Part shown: in pieces, positions 1 through 8,384 of the stretch
Numbering within the stretch: the first letter of the stretch is position 1
Layout of the letters: each line of letters begins with the position of its first letter
NCBI RefSeq assembly: GCF_015624425.1
Contig: NZ_CP049919.1
Span: 434,001-498,000, forward strand
Length of the DNA: 64,000 bases
Direction: 5' to 3'
From: Roseateles sp. DAIF2
GTDB taxonomy: Bacteria; Pseudomonadota; Gammaproteobacteria; Burkholderiales; Burkholderiaceae_C
Translations under genes and position numbers: made by a program
The notes under the pieces: model-generated
Told to the model about the DNA's origin: nothing
Databases searched by the model: none
What the model saw: the letters and a program-made list of their open reading frames with translations, nothing else

Positions 1-94
1 TTCTGCAAAGGGCAAACCGCGCGAAAGCGCGGGACGCAAAGTCAACGGTCTAAAGGGCCTGTGGCCCCATGACGGCTGGACTGCCAGACACAAC
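1..94 (+). promoter_or_regulatory. c-di-GMP-I (GEMM-I) riboswitch, copy 1
   Basis: Aptamer that binds cyclic di-GMP and controls the downstream gene, here the subtilase starting at 219. Seen in sequence: the conserved GGGCAAACC at 10-18, a P2 hairpin CCGCGC-GAAA-GCGCGG at 17-32 with the GNRA loop, GACGCAAAG at 33-41, CTAAA at 50-54, a GGGCC/GGCCC hairpin, and closing P1 strands TCTG (2-5) and CAGA (85-88). These match the order and spacing of known GEMM-I RNAs. The window begins inside P1, so the promoter and the 5' arm are missing. About 125 nt separate the aptamer from the start codon; whether control is by termination or translation cannot be read off directly. Confidence 0.93.
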
Positions 95-1993
95 CCCGTG
101 CATCGCGGATGCTTTCCCGCGTCCGATGCCGTCACGGCGTGCAATTCCCTTGCCGCCGCTGCCCCCGTCTGCGCAGACCGGCCCAAGAGGGTCCAGGTTC
201 TACTCAGAAGGTTTGGGTATGAACTTCTCCTCTTTCTCCGCCGGTTCCTCCGCGCACCGGATCCTGCTGCAACGCGGCTCGCATCTCATGATCGCCATCG
301 CCACGGGTCTGGCGAGCTGGGGCGTTTCGGCACAGACGGCCGAGCCAGAATTCGCCAAGGGGCGCCTGCTGGTGCAGGCCCGCGCGGGGCTGTCGGATAT
401 TGAGATGGAGAAGGTTGCCAAGGGCCATGGCGGGAAGGCACGACGAATCGGCAAGAGCGACCTGCACGTGATCGAGCTGCCGGGGAACGCGTCGGAGCGA
501 GCGGTGCAGGCGCTGCTGGCCAAGCACCCGCAGCTGCGCTTCGTGGAGCTGGACCGGCGCGTGGCCCCGGCGATGGCGGTCAACGACCCCTATGCCGGCA
601 GCCAATGGCACCTGAGCAAGATCGGCGCGCAGACCGCCTGGGACAAGAGCCAGGGCGCGGGCGTGACGATCGCGATCCTGGACACCGGCATCAACGCCAG
701 CCACCCCGACCTGGCCGCGCGCATGGTGCCGGGCTGGAACTTCTACGACAACAATGCCAACACCACCGATGTGCATGGCCATGGCACGGCCGTGGCCGGC
801 GGCGCCGCGGCGACCTTGAACAACGGCGTGGGCGTGGCCGCGGTGGCCGGCGCGGCGCGGCTGATGCCGGTGCGCATCGCCGACGCGAACGCGTATGCCT
901 ACTGGAGCACGGTGGCGCAGGGCGTGACCTGGGCGGCCGACAACGGCGCGCGCATCGCCAACATCAGCTATGTCGGCGTGGCCGGCAGCGCGGCGGTGCA
1001 GAGCGCGGCCAATTACATGAAGAGCAAGGGCGGCCTGGTGATCGCGGCAGCGGGCAACAACGGCATCGAGGAAACCATCGCGCCGACCAGCTCGATGATC
1101 GTGGTGTCGGCCACCGACAGCGCCGATGCGCTGGCCAGCTTCTCCAGCTGGGGCAGCTTCGTCACCGTGTCGGCCCCGGGCAAGGACATCTGGACCACGA
1201 CGCGCGACGGCGGCTACCAGGCCTGGTGGGGCACCTCGATGGCCAGCCCGGTCGTCTCCGGCGTGCTCGGCCTGATGATGGCGGCCAAACCCGCGCTGAG
1301 CGGCAGCCAGATCGAGAGCCTGCTCTACAGCACAGCCCAGGACCTGGGCGATGTGGGCCGCGACAAGAAGTTCGGCTATGGCCGCGTCAACGCCGCCGCG
1401 GCGGTGACGGCCGTGCTGACCGCCGCCGCGCCCGACACCCAGGCGCCCAGCGTCGGCATCGCCGCGCCGCTGGGGCTGAGCAACGTCAACGGCCTGGTGG
1501 CGGTGGACGTGACGGCCAGCGACAACGTCGGCGTCAGCCGGGTCGAGCTGCGGGCCAACGGCCAGCTCGTCGCGACCGACACCACGGCGCCCTATGCCTT
1601 CAGCTGGGACTCCAGCAAGGTGGCCAACGGCAACGCCAACCTGGTGGCCTATGCCTATGACGCGGCCGGCAATGCGGGCAGCTCGGCGGCGGTGACGGTC
1701 AATGTGGCCAACATCGTGGTGGCCGACACGACCGCGCCGGTGGTGAGCATCCTGAACCCGGTCAATGGCAGCACGGTGTCGGGCACCTTGAGCATCAGCG
1801 TCTCGGCCAGCGACAACGCCGGGGCGGCGGGCCTGGTGCAGACCCTGGCGATCGACGGCAAGACCGTGGCGACGGGCAGCGGAGCGAGCCTGGCCTACAA
1901 CTGGAACACGCGCAAGGCGGCGTTGGGGACGCACACCGTTACCGCCACCGCCAGGGATGCTGCCGGTAACAGCCGCAGCGTGTCGGTGCAGGT
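1..1993 (+). repeat. Tandem duplication, left copy
   Basis: Left member of a direct tandem repeat of about 2 kb whose right member is 2357-4351. Reading the two side by side, I see only two differences: one missing C in the right copy (2943-2945 versus CCCC at 587-590) and an extra ATG triplet in the right copy near 3450-3455. Identity stops at the last codons of the protease gene (VTIR versus VTRR). The left border lies outside the window, so the unit may be longer. Confidence 0.95.
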
Positions 1994-2006
1994 CACCATC
2001 CGCTGA
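219..2006 (+). CDS. Secreted subtilisin-like serine protease (S8), intact copy
   Basis: Secreted endopeptidase, 595 residues. The start at 219 is preceded by AGAAGG; the in-frame ATG at 69 lies inside the riboswitch and is rejected. Residues 1-40 form a signal peptide ending near SAQTA, followed by an I9-like propeptide (about 45-115). The catalytic triad is visible: Asp155 (LDTGI), His188 (HGTAVAG) and Ser340 (GTSMASP). After the catalytic domain come two Ig-like domains, about 410-500 and 505-593, each opening with a D-T-x-A-P type segment and containing V-x-A-x-D-N. Expression is placed under c-di-GMP control by the riboswitch at 1-94. The high local c-di-GMP link suggests a role in the sessile/motile switch, which is inference. 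Substrate unknown. Confidence 0.93.
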   Translation: MNFSSFSAGSSAHRILLQRGSHLMIAIATGLASWGVSAQTAEPEFAKGRLLVQARAGLSDIEMEKVAKGHGGKARRIGKSDLHVIELPGNASERAVQALLAKHPQLRFVELDRRVAPAMAVNDPYAGSQWHLSKIGAQTAWDKSQGAGVTIAILDTGINASHPDLAARMVPGWNFYDNNANTTDVHGHGTAVAGGAAATLNNGVGVAAVAGAARLMPVRIADANAYAYWSTVAQGVTWAADNGARIANISYVGVAGSAAVQSAANYMKSKGGLVIAAAGNNGIEETIAPTSSMIVVSATDSADALASFSSWGSFVTVSAPGKDIWTTTRDGGYQAWWGTSMASPVVSGVLGLMMAAKPALSGSQIESLLYSTAQDLGDVGRDKKFGYGRVNAAAAVTAVLTAAAPDTQAPSVGIAAPLGLSNVNGLVAVDVTASDNVGVSRVELRANGQLVATDTTAPYAFSWDSSKVANGNANLVAYAYDAAGNAGSSAAVTVNVANIVVADTTAPVVSILNPVNGSTVSGTLSISVSASDNAGAAGLVQTLAIDGKTVATGSGASLAYNWNTRKAALGTHTVTATARDAAGNSRSVSVQVTIR

Positions 2007-2356
2007 GACCGCCGCCCGCGTGCATGCTGCACCCGAGGTGTGATCAGATGTAAGCGGCCGAGGCACCACGCCCGGCCGACTTTTCCCGAGGAAACGGGAT
2101 GCTTGTCCGCGGAGGCTGAACCGCTGCGGCGCGCCCAACCGGCCGTTACAAGTCCGCCCTGGCCTTGTCAAGGGGCTGCCGATAATGCGGGCGTGGATGC
2201 CTGATGGATTGGCCTCTCAGCGATATTGGCGGCTCGCCCCGGAGCTTTTCGGGGTGGCAGCGGACCCGATGGCTACCGCCCGGTAGCCCATCCCGCTCGA
2301 CAAGAAAGAGCCCCAGCGCCTGTGCAGTACGACAGGCCCCCGCAGCAGCAGAGTTG
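2007..2356 (+). other. Intergenic spacer and probable promoter region of protease copy 2
   Basis: No convincing gene. It holds several hairpin-forming stretches, the strongest being GGCTACC-GCCC-GGTAGCC at about 2271-2288, without a T-run, so not a typical terminator. GCCGATAA at 2178-2185 equals the -10 consensus of flagellar sigma-28 promoters, but no matching -35 element is present 11 nt upstream. If the duplication continues left of the window, the same sequence should precede copy 1. Confidence 0.5.
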
Positions 2357-2450
2357 TTCTGCAAAGGGCAAACCGCGCGAAAGCGCGGGACGCAAAGTCA
2401 ACGGTCTAAAGGGCCTGTGGCCCCATGACGGCTGGACTGCCAGACACAAC
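2353..2450 (+). promoter_or_regulatory. c-di-GMP-I (GEMM-I) riboswitch, copy 2
   Basis: Identical in sequence to the copy at the window start, with the complete P1 helix: GTTGT at 2353-2357 plus TCTG pairs with CAGA plus ACAAC at 2441-2450. It precedes the frameshifted second protease gene with the same spacing as copy 1. Confidence 0.93.
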
Positions 2451-4351
2451 CCCGTGCATCGCGGATGCTTTCCCGCGTCCGATGCCGTCACGGCGTGCAA
2501 TTCCCTTGCCGCCGCTGCCCCCGTCTGCGCAGACCGGCCCAAGAGGGTCCAGGTTCTACTCAGAAGGTTTGGGTATGAACTTCTCCTCTTTCTCCGCCGG
2601 TTCCTCCGCGCACCGGATCCTGCTGCAACGCGGCTCGCATCTCATGATCGCCATCGCCACGGGTCTGGCGAGCTGGGGCGTTTCGGCACAGACGGCCGAG
2701 CCAGAATTCGCCAAGGGGCGCCTGCTGGTGCAGGCCCGCGCGGGGCTGTCGGATATTGAGATGGAGAAGGTTGCCAAGGGCCATGGCGGGAAGGCACGAC
2801 GAATCGGCAAGAGCGACCTGCACGTGATCGAGCTGCCGGGGAACGCGTCGGAGCGAGCGGTGCAGGCGCTGCTGGCCAAGCACCCGCAGCTGCGCTTCGT
2901 GGAGCTGGACCGGCGCGTGGCCCCGGCGATGGCGGTCAACGACCCTATGCCGGCAGCCAATGGCACCTGAGCAAGATCGGCGCGCAGACCGCCTGGGACA
3001 AGAGCCAGGGCGCGGGCGTGACGATCGCGATCCTGGACACCGGCATCAACGCCAGCCACCCCGACCTGGCCGCGCGCATGGTGCCGGGCTGGAACTTCTA
3101 CGACAACAATGCCAACACCACCGATGTGCATGGCCATGGCACGGCCGTGGCCGGCGGCGCCGCGGCGACCTTGAACAACGGCGTGGGCGTGGCCGCGGTG
3201 GCCGGCGCGGCGCGGCTGATGCCGGTGCGCATCGCCGACGCGAACGCGTATGCCTACTGGAGCACGGTGGCGCAGGGCGTGACCTGGGCGGCCGACAACG
3301 GCGCGCGCATCGCCAACATCAGCTATGTCGGCGTGGCCGGCAGCGCGGCGGTGCAGAGCGCGGCCAATTACATGAAGAGCAAGGGCGGCCTGGTGATCGC
3401 GGCAGCGGGCAACAACGGCATCGAGGAAACCATCGCGCCGACCAGCTCGATGATGATCGTGGTGTCGGCCACCGACAGCGCCGATGCGCTGGCCAGCTTC
3501 TCCAGCTGGGGCAGCTTCGTCACCGTGTCGGCCCCGGGCAAGGACATCTGGACCACGACGCGCGACGGCGGCTACCAGGCCTGGTGGGGCACCTCGATGG
3601 CCAGCCCGGTCGTCTCCGGCGTGCTCGGCCTGATGATGGCGGCCAAACCCGCGCTGAGCGGCAGCCAGATCGAGAGCCTGCTCTACAGCACAGCCCAGGA
3701 CCTGGGCGATGTGGGCCGCGACAAGAAGTTCGGCTATGGCCGCGTCAACGCCGCCGCGGCGGTGACGGCCGTGCTGACCGCCGCCGCGCCCGACACCCAG
3801 GCGCCCAGCGTCGGCATCGCCGCGCCGCTGGGGCTGAGCAACGTCAACGGCCTGGTGGCGGTGGACGTGACGGCCAGCGACAACGTCGGCGTCAGCCGGG
3901 TCGAGCTGCGGGCCAACGGCCAGCTCGTCGCGACCGACACCACGGCGCCCTATGCCTTCAGCTGGGACTCCAGCAAGGTGGCCAACGGCAACGCCAACCT
4001 GGTGGCCTATGCCTATGACGCGGCCGGCAATGCGGGCAGCTCGGCGGCGGTGACGGTCAATGTGGCCAACATCGTGGTGGCCGACACGACCGCGCCGGTG
4101 GTGAGCATCCTGAACCCGGTCAATGGCAGCACGGTGTCGGGCACCTTGAGCATCAGCGTCTCGGCCAGCGACAACGCCGGGGCGGCGGGCCTGGTGCAGA
4201 CCCTGGCGATCGACGGCAAGACCGTGGCGACGGGCAGCGGAGCGAGCCTGGCCTACAACTGGAACACGCGCAAGGCGGCGTTGGGGACGCACACCGTTAC
4301 CGCCACCGCCAGGGATGCTGCCGGTAACAGCCGCAGCGTGTCGGTGCAGGT
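2357..4351 (+). repeat. Tandem duplication, right copy
   Basis: Right member of the approximately 2 kb tandem repeat (left member 1-1993). It starts at least at the riboswitch and ends in the third-last codon of the protease gene; sequence downstream of the two copies is unrelated, and only this copy is followed by an intrinsic terminator (4391-4415). Confidence 0.95.
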
Positions 4352-4364
4352 GACACGCCGCTGA
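2575..4364 (+). pseudogene. Subtilisin-like protease, second copy, frameshifted
   Basis: Near-identical duplicate of the protease at 219-2006, with the same AGAAGG ribosome site and signal peptide. A missing C in the run at 2943-2945 (three C here, four in copy 1) shifts the frame after residue VND, and translation stops at 2970, before the catalytic Asp. The rest of the protein, including Asp, His and Ser motifs and both Ig-like domains, is intact in the other frame from about 3018 to 4364. An extra Met codon is inserted (SSMM instead of SSM), and the C-terminus reads VTRR. Because only one homopolymer base is involved, the break may be real decay, or an assembly error in which case a second functional protease is made. 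The internal GTG at 3018 would give a protein without secretion signal. Confidence 0.85.
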
Positions 4365-4390
4365 GCGGATCGTCTTCCAAGACCAAAACA

Positions 4391-4415
4391 AAGCCCGCCA
4401 TCGGCGGGCTTTTTT
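4391..4415 (+). terminator. Intrinsic terminator after protease copy 2
   Basis: AAGCCCGCC-ATC-GGCGGGCTT followed by a run of T. Perfect GC-rich stem with short loop and T tail, 27 nt after the stop codon. Confidence 0.93.
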
Positions 4416-4440
4416 CATTGAAGCCGAAGGACCGGTCGGC

Positions 4441-5270
4441 TCAACGGCGAGCGCGCTTCAGGTGGCGCGTCCAGCCGGCGCTCAGCAGCGCCAGGGCAAC
4501 CAGGGCCAAGCTGGCGGGTTCGGGCACGCCGCCCCCCCACCTCCGCCGCCGCCCCCACCGCCACCGCCACCCGTCTTCCAGGTGACGTCGTGTGAGCCGG
4601 GGTTGTTGTCGAGCGTCGTGCGCAAAGTGGTCTGACCCTGTGTGTCGGTCACCAGGGCCATGACGTCGAAATGCACCCAGCTATAGCCGGATATGGCCAG
4701 CAGCAATTCCTTGATCTGGCCATCGGCTCCGCCGGTCTCGCTGGCGAAGTCGGGCACTGCGCCGGGGTTGTTGGCGAAGTTGCCGATGTCGAAGTACAGG
4801 AAGTCGGCCGTGGCGTCTTTCACCGGATCATGGTTGTTGGGGAAAAAGGCCGTGTCCGAAGTCGTGAAGGCATTGAGGCCATTGATGGTGAGCGTGCCCG
4901 CCGCACCCTCAGCCACCGTAGCCATCAGCACCGCGCCGCGCGTGTTGAAGATCGAGGGGAACAGGCTGCCGTTGGTGTACTCCATCTGCGACCAGTCCTT
5001 GCCGCCCGGATACATGCCGCCAAGCAGCAGGTCGCCAGGCTTGTAAGCTCCGCCGACAAACAGCTTGGTGCCGGAGGTGGTGGCGGTATCGGTCTCGGTC
5101 GGATTGGTCAGGTTGGCGACGTAGTCGGCATAGGTGCCTTCGCCCGGGCCGCCCGGGGCGCCGACCTGCAATGTCGGGACCGCTCCCACGCTGCCTGCGG
5201 CCAACAGGCTGGCGAGGGCGACGACCCCGAGGGACTGTCGTAATGAGACTCTCTTGTGGTGATGACGCAT
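4441..5270 (-). CDS. PEP-CTERM sorting-domain protein with out-of-frame sorting tail
   Basis: Secreted protein of about 276 residues in the intended frame; function of the body not recognised. Start ATG at 5270 is chosen because AAGGAG lies 7 nt upstream and residues 1-31 form a signal peptide (SLGVVALASLLAAGSVGA); an upstream ATG at 5315 lies within the promoter. The open frame runs through a poly-glycine linker and ends at 4482 with a Cys/Pro/Trp-rich tail. One base over, the DNA encodes a classical tail: VPEPASLALVALALL, then a basic end, stop at 4441. Adding one G to the G7 run (4532-4538) restores it. PEP-CTERM tails are known to be processed by exosortase; none is encoded here. Controlled by a sigma-54 promoter at 5311-5326. 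Confidence 0.85.
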
Positions 5271-5310
5271 GGCTGGACTCCTTGGAGTTTGGCTAACGGC
5301 AATATCGTTA

Positions 5311-5326
5311 AGCAATTCTCGAGCCA
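5311..5326 (-). promoter_or_regulatory. Sigma-54 (RpoN) promoter of the PEP-CTERM gene
   Basis: Minus-strand TGGCTCGAGAATTGCT matches the -24/-12 consensus TGGCACG-N4-TTGCW at all positions but one, with exact spacing. It lies about 40 nt upstream of the start codon at 5270. PEP-CTERM genes in other betaproteobacteria are known to be RpoN/PrsR-controlled, which supports the call. Confidence 0.85.
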
Positions 5327-5406
5327 GTTCGCAAGTTGTTGATTTTTATGACTTGATCCACATGACTTTGAGATACCAGTTGATCTTGTAAATTTCTCCG
5401 ACAGTG

Positions 5407-6201
5407 CTAGCCACCGCTGCGCCGCAACTGGTATTCACGCAGGCTCTGCTGCAGGGCCTGGCGGCGGGCGCCCTCGGGCATTTCCGCGGCCAGGGCCTGG
5501 TAGCGGGCCCAGTTCGCCTCGTTGACGAAGGGGGTCAGCTGCTCCGCCACGGTCTGTGCGGCGAACAGGCCACCGGTGCGCAGGGTGGCGCCGAGCATGC
5601 TGTCCAGACCGGCATCCAACCCCAGCTTCTGCCACTGCTCGAGGATGGGCAGGGCGATCCTGAACAGCGGCGCGTCATGGTTGTCGGCCAGCGCCGCGAT
5701 GGTGGCGGCGACGGTTGCGGCGTCGGGCGGCAGACCGGCGGCCAGGCGCAGCGCGGCCTCCTGCACATGGCCGTCGGGAAAGGCCAGGAACTCGCGCGCC
5801 AGCGCGCCCAGCTCGGCCGTGTTGCCGCCGCCCTCGCGTGGCAGGGCGCGCAGCTGCGCGGCGATCGCGTGGGCGGCGGCGAAATGGGCGCTGCGGCTGT
5901 CGGTCTCGGGAAAGCCGCAGCTGTCGGCGTAGTAGCAGCGTTTCAACGCGCGCAGCGCGGCCTGGGGCTGCTGTTGCAGCGCCGCGGCGGCCTGGCTGCC
6001 GGCGGGCGGTGCGGCAACCGATAACGGTGCCGCACCGGTGTGCTGGCTCGGCGGCCCGGATGACATTGGCCCGCCGGCATGGCCGGCCGTGCCGCTCGTC
6101 AGAGCCTGCCGCCCGCGCTCGGGCTCGGCCAGCCAGGCGCCGATGGCCACCGCGGCGGCGACCAGGCCCAGCGCGATCGGCAGTCGCGGCTGTTTCTTCA
6201 T
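5407..6201 (-). CDS. Membrane-anchored or exported protein of unknown function
   Basis: 264 residues, not recognised as a named family. An N-terminal basic stretch and hydrophobic segment (about 8-24) suggest a signal anchor or signal peptide; a Pro/Gly/Ser/Ala-rich linker follows to about residue 70. The rest is alanine-rich and predicted helical, with repeat-like pairs of helices resembling HEAT/TPR solenoids, and contains a small Cys pair (RCYYADSCGFPETD). The gene begins 12 nt after the stop of the lytic-transglycosylase-like gene at 6214-8283, so the two are probably one operon, and a role alongside that cell-wall enzyme is inferred only from this. Confidence 0.75.
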   Translation of the reverse strand: MKKQPRLPIALGLVAAAVAIGAWLAEPERGRQALTSGTAGHAGGPMSSGPPSQHTGAAPLSVAAPPAGSQAAAALQQQPQAALRALKRCYYADSCGFPETDSRSAHFAAAHAIAAQLRALPREGGGNTAELGALAREFLAFPDGHVQEAALRLAAGLPPDAATVAATIAALADNHDAPLFRIALPILEQWQKLGLDAGLDSMLGATLRTGGLFAAQTVAEQLTPFVNEANWARYQALAAEMPEGARRQALQQSLREYQLRRSGG

Positions 6202-6213
6202 CGCGGCTTGCCC

Positions 6214-8283
6214 TTACTGCCCGGCCTGCAGCGGCTGCAGGCCGACGAAGAGCGGGGCCGGCCAGCGGTTGGTGTAGCAGACGGCGTTGCCTCCGCCGCC
6301 GGTCTGCGCCAGGCAGGCATTCGCCAAGATGCTGCCGAAGGGACCGAACACGTCCTGCTCGGTCTGCCCGTTGCGCTGTACCGTCTCGACGCAGTGGAAG
6401 CGATGCTTCATCGAGCGCTCGGCGCCACGCGGGCAGTCGCCGTTGCCGCGGTAGGCGGCCGCTGCGGGGCGCTGCCAGAGCTGGGTCTGCAGCGCTCGGC
6501 CCTCGATCACCACGCCGCGCTGGGCCGTGCAGCCCGCTCCGCCGCCGGCCGCCAGGCATTGCTGGGTGGCGGTCTCGCCGAAGGGGCCGTAGGCGGTGGA
6601 GGCGCTGACGCAATGGCGCAGATGCGCGTCGAACTGCGTGCCCGCCGGGCAGAGCGCGGCCTTGGCGCTCACGCCGTCGGGCGGCGTGCTGGGCCGGGTC
6701 CAGCTGGCCAGGGTGTTGGCCGGGTAGACGTTGCCGGCGTTGATCCAGCCGTCCTGGCCGTTGAAGTTCACCCGGTAGTAGAGGTTGTTCAGCGAGGTGG
6801 TGGCGAAGATCTCCTTGACCTGCAGCCGGGTGCCGCGCGGCAGCGAGCCGCGCAGCAGGCCCGCGGGCGTGTCGCGCAGGTTCAGGTTGCTGGTGGTGGC
6901 CACCTCGACCCAGTCGCCGGGGTAGGGCAGCAGGGCGGTGGCGCCGGCCGCGGGCGGCGCCCAGGCGGCGATGCCGGCATGGGTGTCGCGGTTGCCGGCG
7001 TGGATCCAGCCGTCCAGCTCGCCATGCCTGACGCGGTAGTAGCGCTCCTGGGCGACCGGGTCGCGCAGCTCGAAGTCCAGCAGCTGGTAGGCGCCGGCGG
7101 GCAGGGTGGCGATCACGGCGCCGTCCACCGTACCGCGCAGCGGCAGCGCGGCCTTGGTCGCGAAGCTCGCGCCGACCGACAGCAGGCCCGGCACCTGGGC
7201 GCGGCAGAGCTGGTTGCGGTTGTAGTCGATGCGCTTCCTGCCGTTGATCTCATAGCCATAGACGGTCAGGGCCTGGCCGGCGTCGAAGGGCGCGATCGCG
7301 GCCAGGCAGGCGGCGTCGCGCATCGCGTCCACGCAATGCACGGTGCCCGCCGCGAGCACGCAGGCGCCGGCGCCCACCTTCAGCAGCTTGCCGTTCCAGT
7401 CACCGCCGGAGCTGGGCAGCGGGCATTGGCTGCCCATGTCCATCAGGCAGGCGATGTCGATCGCCACCGGCTTGAGCTTGTCGGCGACATCGGCCTCCCA
7501 GTACTTCTTGGTGTAGACGTCGAGGTAGCTGTTGTCCTTGGCGGCATTGGCATCCGCCGGGTTCTGCCAGCGGCAGATGCGCGTCGGGCCGCCGTTGTAG
7601 GCCGACCAGGCGGAGCGTGCGCGGTCGCGCCAGTAGCTGGCATCGACGGTCCGGCCGGCCAGGCAGCTGGCGGGCGCCTTCTTCCACGCGTCGTAGTAGA
7701 TCTCGATCGAGTAGGCGAAGTTCTGCATCATGTTCCAGCCCTTGCCCTCGGAGACCGGCACGAAGTGGTAGCGGTCGTCGAGCTGCATCATGCCGTGACC
7801 ATGGCCGGAGTCGCCGCGCATCATCTTCAGCTGGTAGGGCAGGCCGGCGGCGAGCTGGGCGTCGCGGTAATGCGACCAGAAGCTCTCCTGGCGCAACAGC
7901 GCGAACAGGCCCCATTGGAAGGCGGCCTTCTCCTCGGCATCCGCGGCCGGGTTGCGCAGCGTGAGGTAGCGCGCGGCGGACTCGCGCGCCATCGCGTACA
8001 TCTCCTGCATGTAGCGCTTCTGCTCGGTGGCGCGGGTCTGGGCGTCGTCGAAGATCAGCGGGCCATAGTTGCCGCGCACGAAGGCGTCCGGGCCGAAGGT
8101 GGCTGCATCGCAGCCGCTGGGTGCGCGGCCATGGCTCCAGCTGCCGCCGACCTTGTTATCGCACAGCCAGTCATTCGGCGTGGGGTTCTGGGCCCGGGCG
8201 CCGCCCAGGGCCAGCAGCAGGCCGGCGCCGAGCGCCAGCAGGGCGCGCAGACCGCGGGCCGCGCTGTTGTTGTGTGATGTCAT
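6214..8283 (-). CDS. Lysozyme-fold (lytic transglycosylase-like) protein with SH3-type domains
   Basis: 689-residue exported protein, probably a periplasmic peptidoglycan-cleaving enzyme. A signal peptide ends near GGARAQ (residue 32). The catalytic-like region (about 115-245) has Glu133 in LLRQESFW, a GHGMMQLDD segment (161-170) like the G-x-M-Q of SLT enzymes, and SAWSAYNGGP, the usual end of this fold. Two SH3-like segments follow, about 385-450 and 460-525, each with the D/N-G-W-I-x-A-G-N pattern, likely for wall binding. The C-terminal part is Cys-rich with two repeated units of the form H-C-V-x(n)-G-P-F-G. First gene of a two-gene unit with 5407-6201. Activity is inferred from motifs only. 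Confidence 0.8.
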   Translation of the reverse strand: MTSHNNSAARGLRALLALGAGLLLALGGARAQNPTPNDWLCDNKVGGSWSHGRAPSGCDAATFGPDAFVRGNYGPLIFDDAQTRATEQKRYMQEMYAMARESAARYLTLRNPAADAEEKAAFQWGLFALLRQESFWSHYRDAQLAAGLPYQLKMMRGDSGHGHGMMQLDDRYHFVPVSEGKGWNMMQNFAYSIEIYYDAWKKAPASCLAGRTVDASYWRDRARSAWSAYNGGPTRICRWQNPADANAAKDNSYLDVYTKKYWEADVADKLKPVAIDIACLMDMGSQCPLPSSGGDWNGKLLKVGAGACVLAAGTVHCVDAMRDAACLAAIAPFDAGQALTVYGYEINGRKRIDYNRNQLCRAQVPGLLSVGASFATKAALPLRGTVDGAVIATLPAGAYQLLDFELRDPVAQERYYRVRHGELDGWIHAGNRDTHAGIAAWAPPAAGATALLPYPGDWVEVATTSNLNLRDTPAGLLRGSLPRGTRLQVKEIFATTSLNNLYYRVNFNGQDGWINAGNVYPANTLASWTRPSTPPDGVSAKAALCPAGTQFDAHLRHCVSASTAYGPFGETATQQCLAAGGGAGCTAQRGVVIEGRALQTQLWQRPAAAAYRGNGDCPRGAERSMKHRFHCVETVQRNGQTEQDVFGPFGSILANACLAQTGGGGNAVCYTNRWPAPLFVGLQPLQAGQ

Positions 8284-8384
8284 CGAACATCCTCCGCATC
8301 GGGGCGTGGGTGGCCGCGGCTTTCGGCCTCGGGGCCGACTCCGACGGTGTGACGAGAAAGAAACGGAAAAAAGACGAAAGGGCG

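Noticed and set aside
69..218. Upstream ATG extension of protease copy 1 (and 2425 in copy 2)
   Set aside because: The extra 50 codons lie within the c-di-GMP riboswitch and its linker; the ATG at 219 has a ribosome site and begins a signal peptide.
204..2171. Very long open frame antisense to the protease (and its counterpart at 2556-4418)
   Set aside because: Shadow of a high-GC gene: no ribosome site, Arg/His/Gly-rich nonsense composition, and the sense strand encodes an obvious subtilase. Many other antisense frames in the window were dropped for the same reason.
2165..2186. Sigma-28 or sigma-70 promoter around GCCGATAA
   Set aside because: The -10 matches flagellar promoters but no acceptable -35 exists at 11 nt (sigma-28), and TTGTCA/GATAAT are only 10 nt apart (sigma-70).
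3018..4364. Second half of the frameshifted protease as an independent gene
   Set aside because: It would start at an internal GTG inside the catalytic domain without signal peptide or ribosome site; it is the continuation of the duplicated gene.
5271..5315. Start of the first PEP-CTERM gene at 5315
   Set aside because: This ATG overlaps the -12 region of the sigma-54 promoter, while 5270 has AAGGAG and begins the signal peptide.
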